Shown here piece by piece: positions 1 through 8,402 of a stretch of 64,000 nucleotides of DNA. The DNA is from Planctomycetota bacterium (GTDB lineage Bacteria > Planctomycetota > Phycisphaerae > WQYP01), in assembly GCA_021805985.1 (NCBI GenBank), contig JAJZDN010000002.1:62001-126000 (forward strand), read 5' to 3'. A program made the position numbers and the translations under genes. The first letter of the stretch is position 1; every line of letters begins with the position of its first letter. The notes under the pieces are model-generated. The model was not told where the DNA came from. It saw only the letters and a list, made by a program, of their open reading frames with translations, and made no database searches.

Positions 1-705
1 CGTGCCATGCCGTACCAGCTTCTGGCGGCCTACCGGATGACTGCGAATGTGCCGCAGGCGATCGCCGCTGCACTGCACTCTGCGATGGAAATCGCCACGC
101 AGAACGTACCGGATTTTCAGCAGCGCGTTGTGGTGTGCCCGGACGTGTCAGGTTCTATGGTTTCCCCCGTCACGGGTTATCGTAAAGGGGCCACCAGCGC
201 TGTGCGTTGTGTCGATGTTTCGGCCCTTGTTGCAGCGGCTGTTTTGCGACGCAACCCCGGGGCGGAGGTCCTTGCATTCGCCGCCGACATCGTGCCTCTG
301 CGATTGAACGCCGCGGACACGGTGACCACCAATGCGGAAAAGCTGGCGGCCATCGGCGGAGGCGGCACTGACTGTTCAGCTCCTCTGCGGGAGCTTAATC
401 GCCGGCGTGCGCATGTAGATTTGGTTATCTACATTTCTGATAACCAGTCCTGGATTGGTGCAGGGGCTGCCGGGGAGGCAACCGGTACCATGCAGCAATG
501 GAAGGTGCTCAAAAAACGCAACCCCAACGCTCGCATGATCTGTATCGATCTGGTTCCCAATGCCAACAGTCAGGCTGTTGAAAGCGCAGATATTTTGAAT
601 ATCGGCGGCTTCAGTGACGCGGTATTTGAAGTCGCCCGACACTTTGCCTGCGGAGAATTACAGCCGGGGCATTGGGTTTCGGTGATTGAAAATCAGCGGC
701 TCTAA
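1..705 (+). CDS. rsr: Ro60/TROVE-domain RNA-binding protein, C-terminal part (5' end outside window)
   Basis: The reading frame is open from the first base and has no convincing start, so this is the 3' part of a longer gene; family members are about 500 residues. What is visible is the von Willebrand A module of Ro60-like ring proteins. It has a MIDAS motif D-x-S-G-S-M (CPDVSGSM, codons around 130-165), a later metal-ligand threonine in GGGGTDCSAPL, and a third acidic strand DLVIYISDNQSW. Ro proteins bind Y RNAs and misfolded RNAs and feed them to exoribonucleases. The downstream Y RNA and the rtcB-rtcA pair form the classic Ro-Y RNA-Rtc association, which supports the call. The missing N-terminal HEAT-repeat ring lies upstream of the window. 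Confidence 0.85.
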   Translation, partial: RAMPYQLLAAYRMTANVPQAIAAALHSAMEIATQNVPDFQQRVVVCPDVSGSMVSPVTGYRKGATSAVRCVDVSALVAAAVLRRNPGAEVLAFAADIVPLRLNAADTVTTNAEKLAAIGGGGTDCSAPLRELNRRRAHVDLVIYISDNQSWIGAGAAGEATGTMQQWKVLKKRNPNARMICIDLVPNANSQAVESADILNIGGFSDAVFEVARHFACGELQPGHWVSVIENQRL

Positions 706-726
706 CACAGAACCGCTGACAACAAA

Positions 727-757
727 TGGGCGGTCCGTAGCAGATGCGGACCGCCCA
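727..757 (+). terminator. Perfect 11-bp stem hairpin after rsr
   Basis: Arms at 727-737 and 747-757 are perfectly complementary and GC-rich, with a 9-nt loop. It begins about 20 nt after the rsr stop. No U tract follows, so it is not a textbook intrinsic terminator. It may instead be an mRNA 3'-end stabiliser or a processing boundary that separates the coding message from the downstream Y RNA. Confidence 0.5.
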
Positions 758-795
758 TGGGGGCCGGAGAAGATTTGCCTAATACTGAATTAATG

Positions 796-935
796 AAAGG
801 GCGGCGAATGCCGATAAAACTACAGGATTGTAACCTCGTGGTTGTGGGTTCGAGTCCCACCCGCTCCAGGGCGACCAGTCGGAGCGGTAGCTCAATGGTA
901 GAGCACGCTGTTTTATCACTCTTGTCGCCGCCTTT
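796..935 (+). ncRNA. yrlA: Bacterial Y RNA (YrlA type) with circularly permuted tRNA-like domain
   Basis: The terminal stem pairs 796-807 with 925-935 (one bulged G). An asymmetric internal loop follows (808-812 / 918-924), then a second perfect 8-bp stem, 813-820 with 910-917. Inside is a tRNA mimic in permuted order. A T arm comes first (844-848 / 856-860, loop TTCGAGT), directly followed by an acceptor 3' strand CCGCTCC (861-867). A 13-nt connecting loop leads to the complementary acceptor strand GGAGCGG (881-887), and a D arm GCTC-AATGGTA-GAGC closes the module (890-904). Known YrlA RNAs have this layout: the long end-to-end stem binds the Ro ring and the tRNA-like module binds effectors. 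Its position between rsr and rtcB fits exactly. The ends are set by base pairing only; promoter and termini are inferred. Confidence 0.85.
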
Positions 936-958
936 GAAAAATACACCGCTGCTGGGAA

Positions 959-1075
959 TGCCGGCCGCACTACATTGGTGAAAGCTTTCCGTCTTGTGCG
1001 GGAAGCCTCCCGGTTCGAATCCGGGCTTGTCACGCATTGCGTGGCATGGAGGTGTGGTCAATATTTGTCCCGGCG
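959..1075 (+). ncRNA. Possible second Y RNA / tRNA-like element, degenerate
   Basis: A perfect consensus T arm is present (1009-1013 / 1021-1025, loop TTCGAAT). It is followed immediately by an acceptor-like hairpin, 1026-1035 with 1039-1048, closed by an ATT triloop (one T-T mismatch and one G-U pair). Outer pairings 960-964 with 1070-1074 and 974-978 with 1058-1062 could form the end-to-end stem of a Y RNA. No clear D arm is visible, so it may be a diverged second YrlA or a decayed copy. It cannot be a normal tRNA, because the acceptor strand is capped rather than free. Confidence 0.45.
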
Positions 1076-1166
1076 GCGGTTTTGATGCGGGAACTATCGA
1101 ACGTAATTTGAGCCTGAATCTCGTTTTGTCATTATCATACGGTTGAACTCTGGAGTGATATCTACC

Positions 1167-2726
1167 ATGGAAACATCAGCTAAACCAAACTCGGAATCGA
1201 CTCCCGAAAACAGGGATTCCATGTTTACCGTCACCGGCGAAGCGACAGCACTTTTGCCGGCACGCGAGTCACATTTAACGCCCATCACCGTTATTGGAAC
1301 AGAGGCTATTCGCCGCACGTTTGATGCGCTGTGTATTAAACAGGCCCTGAATTCGCGGGCGGCTCCGGGTGTTACCCAACTGGTGTTGAACCCCGATGCC
1401 CACTGCGGATATGGCGCACCCATCGGTTGCGTCATGGTGTCGCCCACGCATGTTTATCCAGGGCCGGTGGGGGTGGATATTAAATGTTCGATGAGCCTGT
1501 TACAGACCGACGTACCGGAAGACGCCATAAGGGATGCTCCCACGCGTCGGGCTATTATTCAGGCCATTACCCGGCGTGTTCCAACCGGTGCCGGCCGCGG
1601 GCAACGCAGCGCACCCAAGTCCCGGTATGTCGGGCCAAGCCTGGGGCGGCAGGCTGTGCTCGAAGGCGCTTCGCCACGCGTGCTTGAAGCGTTGGGAATT
1701 CCGACGCATTGGGCTTCGCGCTGTGAAGATTTCCATCATGCAGGGCATGACGGCTCGACCGCCGCACTGGACCAACGGTTTGATTACCTGACCACCACGC
1801 ACGGCAGCCGGTTGGCGGATAAGTTTTCGCAGCTTGGCTCCTACGGCGGAGGCAACCATTTTGGGGAATGCGAGATCGTGCAGGTGTGCGAGGGCCGGGA
1901 GGAAATTGCGAATTCCTTCGGATTGCGCCATGGCTATGCCGCTTTCTTATCACACTGTGGTAGCCGCGGATTTGGTTTTCAATTGGCGCACCACCAGTTT
2001 CGCAACTTGCAGGCGCAGTTTGAAAAATGGGGTACACCGTTTCCCGCCGGGGATAAGGAACTTGTATACGCGCCGTTAGGCACGCCGCAGGCAGATGCGT
2101 ATCTTGATGACATGGCACTTGGCGCTAATTTTGCCACCATCAACCATTTATTGATTAACGCTCTGGTACTGGAGGCCTTTCAGGAAGTCCTTCCCGGTAC
2201 CGCGGGTTCGCTGGTTTACTTTATCAGCCATAATATCGCCCGACTGGAACCAACTGATGTTCGATGTATTAACGGCAAACTTATTCAGTGCGGATCGGAT
2301 TCCGCCTGGGTGCATCGCAAGGGGGCCACGCGCGCACTGCCGGCGGGACACCCGTCGCTGGCCGGCACGCCGTTTGAACATGTTGGCCATCCGATTCTGC
2401 TGCCGGGAGACCCGCAGTCCGGCTCCAGCGTTATGGTCGCCGCGCCGGGTGCGGAGAAAAGCTGCTATTCGGTCAATCATGGAGCGGGCCGAATGAAAGG
2501 CCGAAAGGCGGCGATTCGTGAATTTGATCAGGCGGCCATTAATCGGAGCTTTGATGAAGCGGATATCCTGACGAATTGCCGAAATTATCCCAAGGATGAG
2601 GCTCCGGGGGCCTATAAAAATTTTTCAGAAGTGATTAACAGCGTGCAACTTGCTGGTCTGGCTTCGGAAGTTGCGCGATTGCGTGCCCGGTTTGTAATTA
2701 AAGATTCAGACAAGGCGGATGATTGA
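1167..2726 (+). CDS. rtcB: RNA-splicing ligase RtcB
   Basis: RtcB joins RNA ends bearing 2',3'-cyclic phosphate or 3'-phosphate to 5'-OH, using GTP and Mn2+ through a GMP-histidine intermediate. The family signatures are all present: NPDAHCGYGAPIGC near residue 78, GGGNHFGE, SHCGSRGFG, and the guanylylated histidine in NHGAGR (about His438). At about 519 residues it is of the long bacterial type. The frame is open to a TTG at 1143, but the ATG at 1167 follows a GGAG at 1152-1155 and is preferred. It lies downstream of the Y RNA and 20 bp upstream of rtcA, so the two probably form one transcript for RNA repair. Confidence 0.95.
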   Translation: METSAKPNSESTPENRDSMFTVTGEATALLPARESHLTPITVIGTEAIRRTFDALCIKQALNSRAAPGVTQLVLNPDAHCGYGAPIGCVMVSPTHVYPGPVGVDIKCSMSLLQTDVPEDAIRDAPTRRAIIQAITRRVPTGAGRGQRSAPKSRYVGPSLGRQAVLEGASPRVLEALGIPTHWASRCEDFHHAGHDGSTAALDQRFDYLTTTHGSRLADKFSQLGSYGGGNHFGECEIVQVCEGREEIANSFGLRHGYAAFLSHCGSRGFGFQLAHHQFRNLQAQFEKWGTPFPAGDKELVYAPLGTPQADAYLDDMALGANFATINHLLINALVLEAFQEVLPGTAGSLVYFISHNIARLEPTDVRCINGKLIQCGSDSAWVHRKGATRALPAGHPSLAGTPFEHVGHPILLPGDPQSGSSVMVAAPGAEKSCYSVNHGAGRMKGRKAAIREFDQAAINRSFDEADILTNCRNYPKDEAPGAYKNFSEVINSVQLAGLASEVARLRARFVIKDSDKADD

Positions 2727-2746
2727 AAACATCCGGCGAGTGAAAA

Positions 2747-3772
2747 ATGAAGTACGTTGAACTTGATGGCGCACTGGGTGAAGGGGGCGGCCAGATTTTG
2801 CGCACGGCCTTGTCGCTTTCCATGGTGACCGGCAAATCATTGCATATTGTTAATATACGCGCTAAGCGGCCTAAGCCCGGACTTTTGCGCCAACACCTGA
2901 CAGCCATTCACGCTTCCCAGCGCATCTGCAATGCCCAAGTCGCCGGCGATACGCCGGCAAGCACAGAGCTGGAATTCAAACCTGGGAAAATTACGCCAGG
3001 CAGCTATTCCTTTGCGGTCGGCACAGCCGGCAGTGGAACTCTAGTGTTGCAGACTATTTTGCCGCCATTGTTGCTGGCGGCGTCGGAGTCGGATATTGCG
3101 TTAGAGGGTGGCACGCACAACGCTTTTGCGCCGCCATTCGATTTTCTCGCGGAAAGTTTTTTGCCGGTGATTAACGGGATGGGGCCCTGTGTAACGGCCA
3201 CGCTGGATCGTCCCGGCTTTTACCCGGCCGGCGGCGGACGCTTTAACGCCCACATTACTCCTTGTTCCGCGCTAAAGCCGTTCGATATTGTGGATCGTGG
3301 TGAGACGGTTGAGCGTAGTGCAGTGATCATGACGTCAGGTCTTCCGTTAAGTATTGCCGAGCGCGAACGCGCGGTGTTGCACAAACGCCTGGATTGGCCG
3401 ATGGAATCTCTGGCCATCAGGGATGTCCGCTCCAGCATCGGCCCCGGTAACGCGGTCGTGGCAAAAGTACGGTCAGTTGGAGTCACCGCCATTTTCACCA
3501 GCTTCGGCGAAAAAGGCCGTGGAGCGGAGGCGGTGGCGGAATCGGCGTGTAACCAGGTACGGCGGTATCTTTCCGCGGGCGCTCCGATTGATGAGCACCT
3601 TGCGGATCAATTATTGATTCCATTGGCTCTTTGCGGTGCGGGGCGATTCCGCGCGCAGTCATTGACCCAGCATGCCATGACGAATATGGATGTTATCGCA
3701 CGATTCCTGGAGTTGAAATTTCAGATTCAGCGGCACGCCGATCAGACGCATACGGTAGCCATTTCAACATAA
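2747..3772 (+). CDS. rtcA: RNA 3'-terminal phosphate cyclase RtcA
   Basis: This enzyme converts RNA 3'-phosphates to 2',3'-cyclic phosphates using ATP, and so makes substrates for RtcB. The N-terminus has the cyclase signature GEGGGQILRTALSLS, followed by IRAKRPKPGLLRQHL. The C-terminal TQHAMTN carries a histidine at position 309, the position adenylated in the E. coli enzyme. At 341 residues it has normal length. It starts 20 bp after rtcB in the same direction and is probably co-transcribed with it. Confidence 0.95.
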   Translation: MKYVELDGALGEGGGQILRTALSLSMVTGKSLHIVNIRAKRPKPGLLRQHLTAIHASQRICNAQVAGDTPASTELEFKPGKITPGSYSFAVGTAGSGTLVLQTILPPLLLAASESDIALEGGTHNAFAPPFDFLAESFLPVINGMGPCVTATLDRPGFYPAGGGRFNAHITPCSALKPFDIVDRGETVERSAVIMTSGLPLSIAERERAVLHKRLDWPMESLAIRDVRSSIGPGNAVVAKVRSVGVTAIFTSFGEKGRGAEAVAESACNQVRRYLSAGAPIDEHLADQLLIPLALCGAGRFRAQSLTQHAMTNMDVIARFLELKFQIQRHADQTHTVAIST

Positions 3773-3889
3773 GTACGCCGGCGTCGATGTGCCGCTGCGT
3801 CCGCCTGTCGTCCGCCGATAGACTGTTTTATCAATTATGATACACTTTGGCTGATTCGAGCGTACCGGCGTGAAAAGGATGTTGTAAGC

Positions 3890-4612
3890 ATGGCGGGACA
3901 TTCTCACTGGAAATCCATCAAGCACAAAAAAGCGGTGGTCGATGCACGGCGCGGCAAGGTTTGGAGCAAGCTGGCCCGGCTGATTATTATTGCCGCCAAG
4001 CGGGGCGGCAACCCGGATGACAACTTGGCCCTGCGCTACGCCATTGATAAAGCCCGCGCCGCCAATATGCCCAACGACACCATTGAAAAAGCGGTCAAAC
4101 GCGGTACGGGTGAACTTGGGGCTGATAACTACGAACCGGTGCTTTACGAAGGCTATGCCACCGGGGGCGTGGCGGTTCTGGTGGATGCTCTAACGGATAA
4201 TCGCAATCGCACAGCCGGGGAAATTCGGGTGATTTTTGACCGCAACGGTGGGGCGGTAGGGGCGGCAAATTCTGTGGGCTGGATGTTTACCAGTCAGGGG
4301 GTGATCGCGGTGGAACGCCAGGTGATCGAAGAAGATAAACTTATCGAATTAGCTCTGGAAGCCGGTGCCCAGGATGTGCAGGCCTCGGAAGAGGGATACA
4401 CCGTTTTAACTGCCATGGTAGATTTTGAAAAAGTCCGAAAAAGTCTGGCAGGCTCTAAAATCCCCATCGCTTCCGCGGATTTGTCCATGATTCCCAGCCA
4501 GACAATAAGTATCAGCGGGGAACAATCGCACAAAGTTCAGGCTCTTATCGAAGCGTTGGAAGAAAATGATGACGTGCAAAACGTCTATGCCAATGCGCTG
4601 TTTGAAGATTAA
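3890..4612 (+). CDS. yebC: YebC/PmpR (TACO1) family protein
   Basis: The protein opens with the family hallmark MAGHSHWKSIKHKK and continues with NMPNDTIEKAVKRG and GGVAVLVDALTDNRNRT, typical of YebC proteins. At 240 residues it is of normal length. YebC-type proteins have been described both as transcriptional regulators and as factors that help ribosomes through proline-rich stretches; the sequence does not show which applies here. An AAGGA lies about 11 nt before the ATG, and a TATGAT box at 3835-3840 could be the -10 of its own promoter. Confidence 0.93.
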   Translation: MAGHSHWKSIKHKKAVVDARRGKVWSKLARLIIIAAKRGGNPDDNLALRYAIDKARAANMPNDTIEKAVKRGTGELGADNYEPVLYEGYATGGVAVLVDALTDNRNRTAGEIRVIFDRNGGAVGAANSVGWMFTSQGVIAVERQVIEEDKLIELALEAGAQDVQASEEGYTVLTAMVDFEKVRKSLAGSKIPIASADLSMIPSQTISISGEQSHKVQALIEALEENDDVQNVYANALFED

Positions 4613-4775
4613 AAACCCCGTATTATTGGAAGCAGCAATAATCATATTTTTATCGATGAAGAATCCGCGCGCATCAGCCGATAGAAATGGGTGTCCGCAT
4701 CGGAATTAAGAGGAAGCGATGCGGAAGAAGTGCTGTTTTCCTCGGGTTGTCTGTGTTTGTGCAAGGGAAAGTATT

Positions 4776-5873
4776 ATGGTAACGAAATCAACAAATTCCA
4801 ATGAAACGGATCGGCCCGCTTCGGCGGTTCCGCAGGTTGTGCCGTTGTCGGACAACAGGACCGCCTCCGCGGAAAAGCTGACGGTAACTTTCGGCGAGCC
4901 AGTCGTTGCCGGCACGGGCCCAGTGGTAAAGTCCCAAGTTCCACCTACGCCAATTCCCGGCGGATCGATATCGCAGGCGCCTGCTGCCATGCCCAAATGG
5001 GTTTCATGGAGCAGTGTCATTGCCGCGCAGGCGGCGTGCGTATTGCTGCTGGCTGCAACATTCTTTATGCCTCATCAGGTCGGAGAAACCGGCTGGTGGA
5101 CCGGGTTGAAGGCGGGATCGCTGGCTTCGGCTCTACCGGGAGCGCTTAAATTTACCGAGATCGCCGGCGCTATTGCGGGCCTGATTTTAATTCCTCTGTT
5201 CCGTGGTGATGCCCGTGGGCGCTTCATGCTGAACATTAGTGCGAGTTTAACAATTTTGTTAATCCTGGCGATGCTCCAGCAGAACCTTATCGGTATTAAC
5301 CTCGTGCTGCTCCCGATTGCCGGCCTGCTTTCTCTGGCGGCGCTTTCGGCGATATTGCAGGCGCGGACACTGGCACCTAAGTCTGAATCGCTTGGCACGT
5401 GGCAATTTATGTTTTCAGTCGCGGCGATTGTGATGTGGGTGTTGCCGGCGCTTGAATCTGTAACCGATCCAGACTTTGCCCAGATTTTTAATTCCCTGGG
5501 CGGTTCTGTACTTCGGGACTTATTTGCGGCGGGGGCTATTTGTGCCTTGCTGGCGGGTGTGGTCGCAATATCAGAATCACAAGGGAAGTTCTCTCTTGTC
5601 ATTAACCGCATCACCCGTGCGATGACCTTTATCGCATTCTCGCTGATTAGCTCCGTGGGCTTTGTCACGGCGTTGTCGATCTCTCATGTAATGGCTGGGC
5701 CAGGAATGACCAAAGGCTGGTTTGGCGTGGGCGTGATGTGGTTGTTCCTGTTGATCACCGCGTGCGTGATTCTGACGTGGGCAGGTTTGACCCATCAGTT
5801 CACCCGTAAGGCGATCAGCGGTGATAATCAGCCGGTAACCGGCTTACCTTCCGCGGCTGCAGCTCAGGTCTAA
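4776..5873 (+). CDS. Multi-pass membrane protein, unknown function (paralogue 1)
   Basis: No family was recognised. A hydrophilic N-terminus of about 75 residues, rich in Ser, Thr and Pro, precedes about eight predicted transmembrane segments, for example LLLAATFFM, IAGLILIPLF, LTILLILAML, VWPLPAL-like and MWLFLLITACVILTWAGLTH. The frame is open from an ATG at 4719, but AGGGA seven bases before the ATG at 4776 favours the later start. The next gene encodes a related protein with the same C-terminal pattern (W-x-F-L/I-L-I-T/S-A-C/A ending in W-A/S-G-L-T-H/Q), so the two look like a tandem duplication. No catalytic motif or binding signature is visible. Confidence 0.75.
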   Translation: MVTKSTNSNETDRPASAVPQVVPLSDNRTASAEKLTVTFGEPVVAGTGPVVKSQVPPTPIPGGSISQAPAAMPKWVSWSSVIAAQAACVLLLAATFFMPHQVGETGWWTGLKAGSLASALPGALKFTEIAGAIAGLILIPLFRGDARGRFMLNISASLTILLILAMLQQNLIGINLVLLPIAGLLSLAALSAILQARTLAPKSESLGTWQFMFSVAAIVMWVLPALESVTDPDFAQIFNSLGGSVLRDLFAAGAICALLAGVVAISESQGKFSLVINRITRAMTFIAFSLISSVGFVTALSISHVMAGPGMTKGWFGVGVMWLFLLITACVILTWAGLTHQFTRKAISGDNQPVTGLPSAAAAQV

Positions 5874-5902
5874 GCCTACCTGCGAAAACCAAATAAATTC
5901 CC

Positions 5903-5933
5903 AAAGGCTGGCCTGCCACAGGCCGGCCTTTTT
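5903..5933 (+). terminator. Rho-independent terminator
   Basis: A 13-bp, nearly perfect GC-rich stem (one G-T pair) with a CCA loop is followed by a run of T. It lies 30 bp after the stop of the first membrane-protein gene and separates it from its paralogue downstream. Confidence 0.85.
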
Positions 5934-6074
5934 CGTTGTTGGCCCTGACAGCGGTATGGTGGAGATCAAAGCCAGACTCATTGCGATTCGCTCCATGCCG
6001 ATATGCCGATATAATATGAGATGATCGGGAAGGGCCCATGACAAAGCCCCTCCTGGACGAAGGGACGCACGAAC

Positions 6075-7109
6075 GTGAAAAACGTACATTCGCATCGACA
6101 AACCATGGGGCGGCAGGGCGTGGCTGGTGCCGCCCTGCCTTTGGCAGTGAACGCTGGCAGCGTTTCGTCCAATGCGCGGGCGAGCAACATACCCGTTGGT
6201 ATTGGCGATCAGACGGGCGAAAACGCTGGGGCGATGTCAGCTCAGGCTGGCCAACCGTGGCCGATCCCGCGCCGGCGATTTGAATTATCCACGCTGTTGG
6301 TTTCCGAATTTTCCTGTTTATTGCTCATTGCGCCGTTCTATCTGATATTAGGGCACGGATCACAACTTTATTCACTCCGGGAACTCAACGCTCCGGTGTT
6401 TCACACCACGGTAACGCAAAGTGTTGAGGCCATTGAATTAATCATGGGCATTTTGGCGATGCTGGCACTTCCGTTTTTATCCCGCCCGCGCCGTGCAACC
6501 TGGATGCTTATCATGGGATTTTCAATCCTGGCGATGACGTATTTTCTCGCCAACCAGCAGGGGCCGTTGATGGTGATTCTGGTGGAATACCCCGCGGTGG
6601 CCTTGTTGGCCTTGGTCTGTCTTGATGCACTTACCGGGATACGCCCCGCCGCAGTTCATAGCGAATTATTTAACACCCGCCAATTAGCCTTTGGCGCTGT
6701 GGTCACCATTTTATGGTTCCTGCCGATGGTAGAATTATTTACCTGCCGCACGGTAGACAGCATTGTCTCTGCTCAAAAATCACCATGGATTCATGGTGTC
6801 ATGGCGGCGGCCGTTCTGGGCGCTGAAGCTGCGGGCATTATCGCGCTGGCAGGTTATTTTTCACGCTTTAACCGCTGGGTCAATACCGCAGGCCGACTAT
6901 GCGGAACATTGGCTTTAACGGTCACCATGGGCATGGGTTTATGGTGTGCCATGCGGGATTCGGAACTCATCAGTGCTCAGCAGCAGTGGCTGCACCCCGA
7001 ACTGTTGTGGATTTTCATTCTCGTTTCCGCAGCGCTATTGTTGGTATGGTCCGGCCTGACCCAAAAATTCATCCTAACCGCCGCCAACGAACGGGGCGAA
7101 GCCGAGTAA
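6075..7109 (+). CDS. Multi-pass membrane protein, unknown function (paralogue 2)
   Basis: This 344-residue protein resembles its upstream neighbour in layout: a soluble N-terminus of about 75 residues, then about eight hydrophobic segments (for example FSCLLLIAPFYLIL, LIMGILAMLALPF, LMVILVEYPAVALLALVCL and LLWIFILVSAALLLVWSGLT). Its tail matches the tail of the upstream protein. The start is GTG at 6075 with a GAAGGGA about 9 nt upstream; ATG codons further in are possible. A terminator lies between the two genes, so they are probably transcribed separately. Function unknown. Confidence 0.7.
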   Translation: MKNVHSHRQTMGRQGVAGAALPLAVNAGSVSSNARASNIPVGIGDQTGENAGAMSAQAGQPWPIPRRRFELSTLLVSEFSCLLLIAPFYLILGHGSQLYSLRELNAPVFHTTVTQSVEAIELIMGILAMLALPFLSRPRRATWMLIMGFSILAMTYFLANQQGPLMVILVEYPAVALLALVCLDALTGIRPAAVHSELFNTRQLAFGAVVTILWFLPMVELFTCRTVDSIVSAQKSPWIHGVMAAAVLGAEAAGIIALAGYFSRFNRWVNTAGRLCGTLALTVTMGMGLWCAMRDSELISAQQQWLHPELLWIFILVSAALLLVWSGLTQKFILTAANERGEAE

Positions 7110-7303
7110 TTAATGTAATGTTCACGCGACTGCCGGCAAGAGCCATTGCGAAGAGTTTCCCGCGAGGTAGTTGCTGGTGGACTTTTATTTCGGCCAAACC
7201 GATTCCATTGACTGCGGCGGAACCCTCACAAAACAGGCCTGATCAAGATCGCGTTTTCGCGGATAGAATTCCCTGATAACTGTATACTTGGCAGCGAGAT
7301 ATT

Positions 7304-7828
7304 ATGGATCAACATTATTCAGATCTGGAAATTTTACCGGTGCCGGAGTCGGATATTGCCGCTTTGGTGGAATTGTTTCTGCTGGTGGAGCGGCAACATG
7401 AGCAATATTGGCCCTTGCGCTGGGCTTTGCGACCCGATATTCAGCAGCGCTACATGCGATGGATCAGCAGTAATCACACGAATCCCGAGTGGCTGTTTAT
7501 TGTCGCGCGGCGAAAAACGCATCACTCGGGCGGCAACGCTTCCGCAGAAATCCTTGGCGGCTTGGCTGCGGCGATTAATCAGGAAATACCAATTTATCAA
7601 TTTACCCATTACGCATTTATCCATGATTTGGCAGTACGCCCCGATGCTCGCCGCCAGGGCATTGCCAACGCCCTGATTCAATATTCCCGACAATGGGCAC
7701 AGAATAAAGGCGTCAATCAATTGCGCCTGATGGCCGCTGCAAAAAACGCCTCCGCCAAAGCGCTATTTGAAAAACTCGGCTTTCAAGCCACTTATTCTGA
7801 AATGGTGTTGCCCGTTGATTCAATTTGA
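7304..7828 (+). CDS. GNAT-family N-acetyltransferase
   Basis: The C-terminal half carries the GNAT core: a beta-4 strand [26 protein letters not shown] with the acetyl-CoA pyrophosphate loop RRQGIA, followed by [25 protein letters not shown], the usual beta-5 and alpha-4 elements. At 174 residues it is typical of single-domain GNAT enzymes. The substrate cannot be read from sequence. It is followed 16 bp later by yidD, possibly in one transcript. Confidence 0.88.
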   Translation: MDQHYSDLEILPVPESDIAALVELFLLVERQHEQYWPLRWALRPDIQQRYMRWISSNHTNPEWLFIVARRKTHHSGGNASAEILGGLAAAINQEIPIYQFTHYAFIHDLAVRPDARRQGIANALIQYSRQWAQNKGVNQLRLMAAAKNASAKALFEKLGFQATYSEMVLPVDSI

Positions 7829-7844
7829 TTCCCCTGGGATAAAC

Positions 7845-8192
7845 ATGCAAGACCCACTCTCTCCATCTAAACAACGGCCTATGGGGCAAGTAAATAAGCC
7901 AGCGGAGGTCGCACCTGCCCCCGCCGAAGTCCCCGCGAGGCGGCCTGGAATTATTTCGCGGATAGCTGAAAGTGCGTTGTTGTTACTGATTCGTGGATAC
8001 CAGGTAACGCTGTCCCCCTTTTTAGGCGGACACTGCCGCTATGAACCTACGTGCAGCCTGTACGCCATTGAAGCCATTCAAGAGCATGGCCCCTGGCGCG
8101 GTGGGATCCTGGCGCTCAAGCGACTGCTGCGCTGCCATCCTTTTGTAAAAGGCGGCTACGACCCGGTGCCTCCCCGCAGGCGGCCCGACTGA
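7845..8192 (+). CDS. yidD: Membrane protein insertion efficiency factor YidD
   Basis: The core [29 protein letters not shown], followed by [20 protein letters not shown] and GGYDPVP, is diagnostic of YidD, a small membrane-associated protein that assists YidC-dependent insertion of inner-membrane proteins. The N-terminal 40 residues are a proline-rich extension ahead of the conserved core. The frame is open upstream to 7767 inside the GNAT gene, but the ATG at 7845 avoids that overlap and is preferred. No rnpA or yidC lies nearby, unlike in many bacteria. Confidence 0.92.
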   Translation: MQDPLSPSKQRPMGQVNKPAEVAPAPAEVPARRPGIISRIAESALLLLIRGYQVTLSPFLGGHCRYEPTCSLYAIEAIQEHGPWRGGILALKRLLRCHPFVKGGYDPVPPRRRPD

Positions 8193-8402
8193 TTGCCGGG
8201 GCTGGTGCGGGGATCGGCTCCGTCGCGCGGCGGGCGCGGAAAAGTCAGCGGTGATCGACTTGGGCGGTCGTGTTGAACGGGGCAGTCGAGCTAACGGGAC
8301 GTGCGGTTCCGTTACGTTTCACTTCCACGTGTACAGCTAACCGGAGCCGGTGCGGGAGGCACTGCCTCGGCGAACGATTACGATCCGCACGCCCCTCGCC
8401 AC

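Noticed and set aside
844..1045. Ordinary tRNA genes suggested by two consensus T arms
   Set aside because: In both places the acceptor 3' strand is followed by its partner downstream, not preceded by it, and there is no proper anticodon stem. The permuted Y RNA explains the first; the second is treated as a degenerate tRNA-like element.
702..1061. Several open frames on both strands over the Y RNA region
   Set aside because: They cover the structured RNA, have no ribosome-binding site or family features, and their content comes from tRNA-like arms (for example a 'GFEPG'-type phrase).
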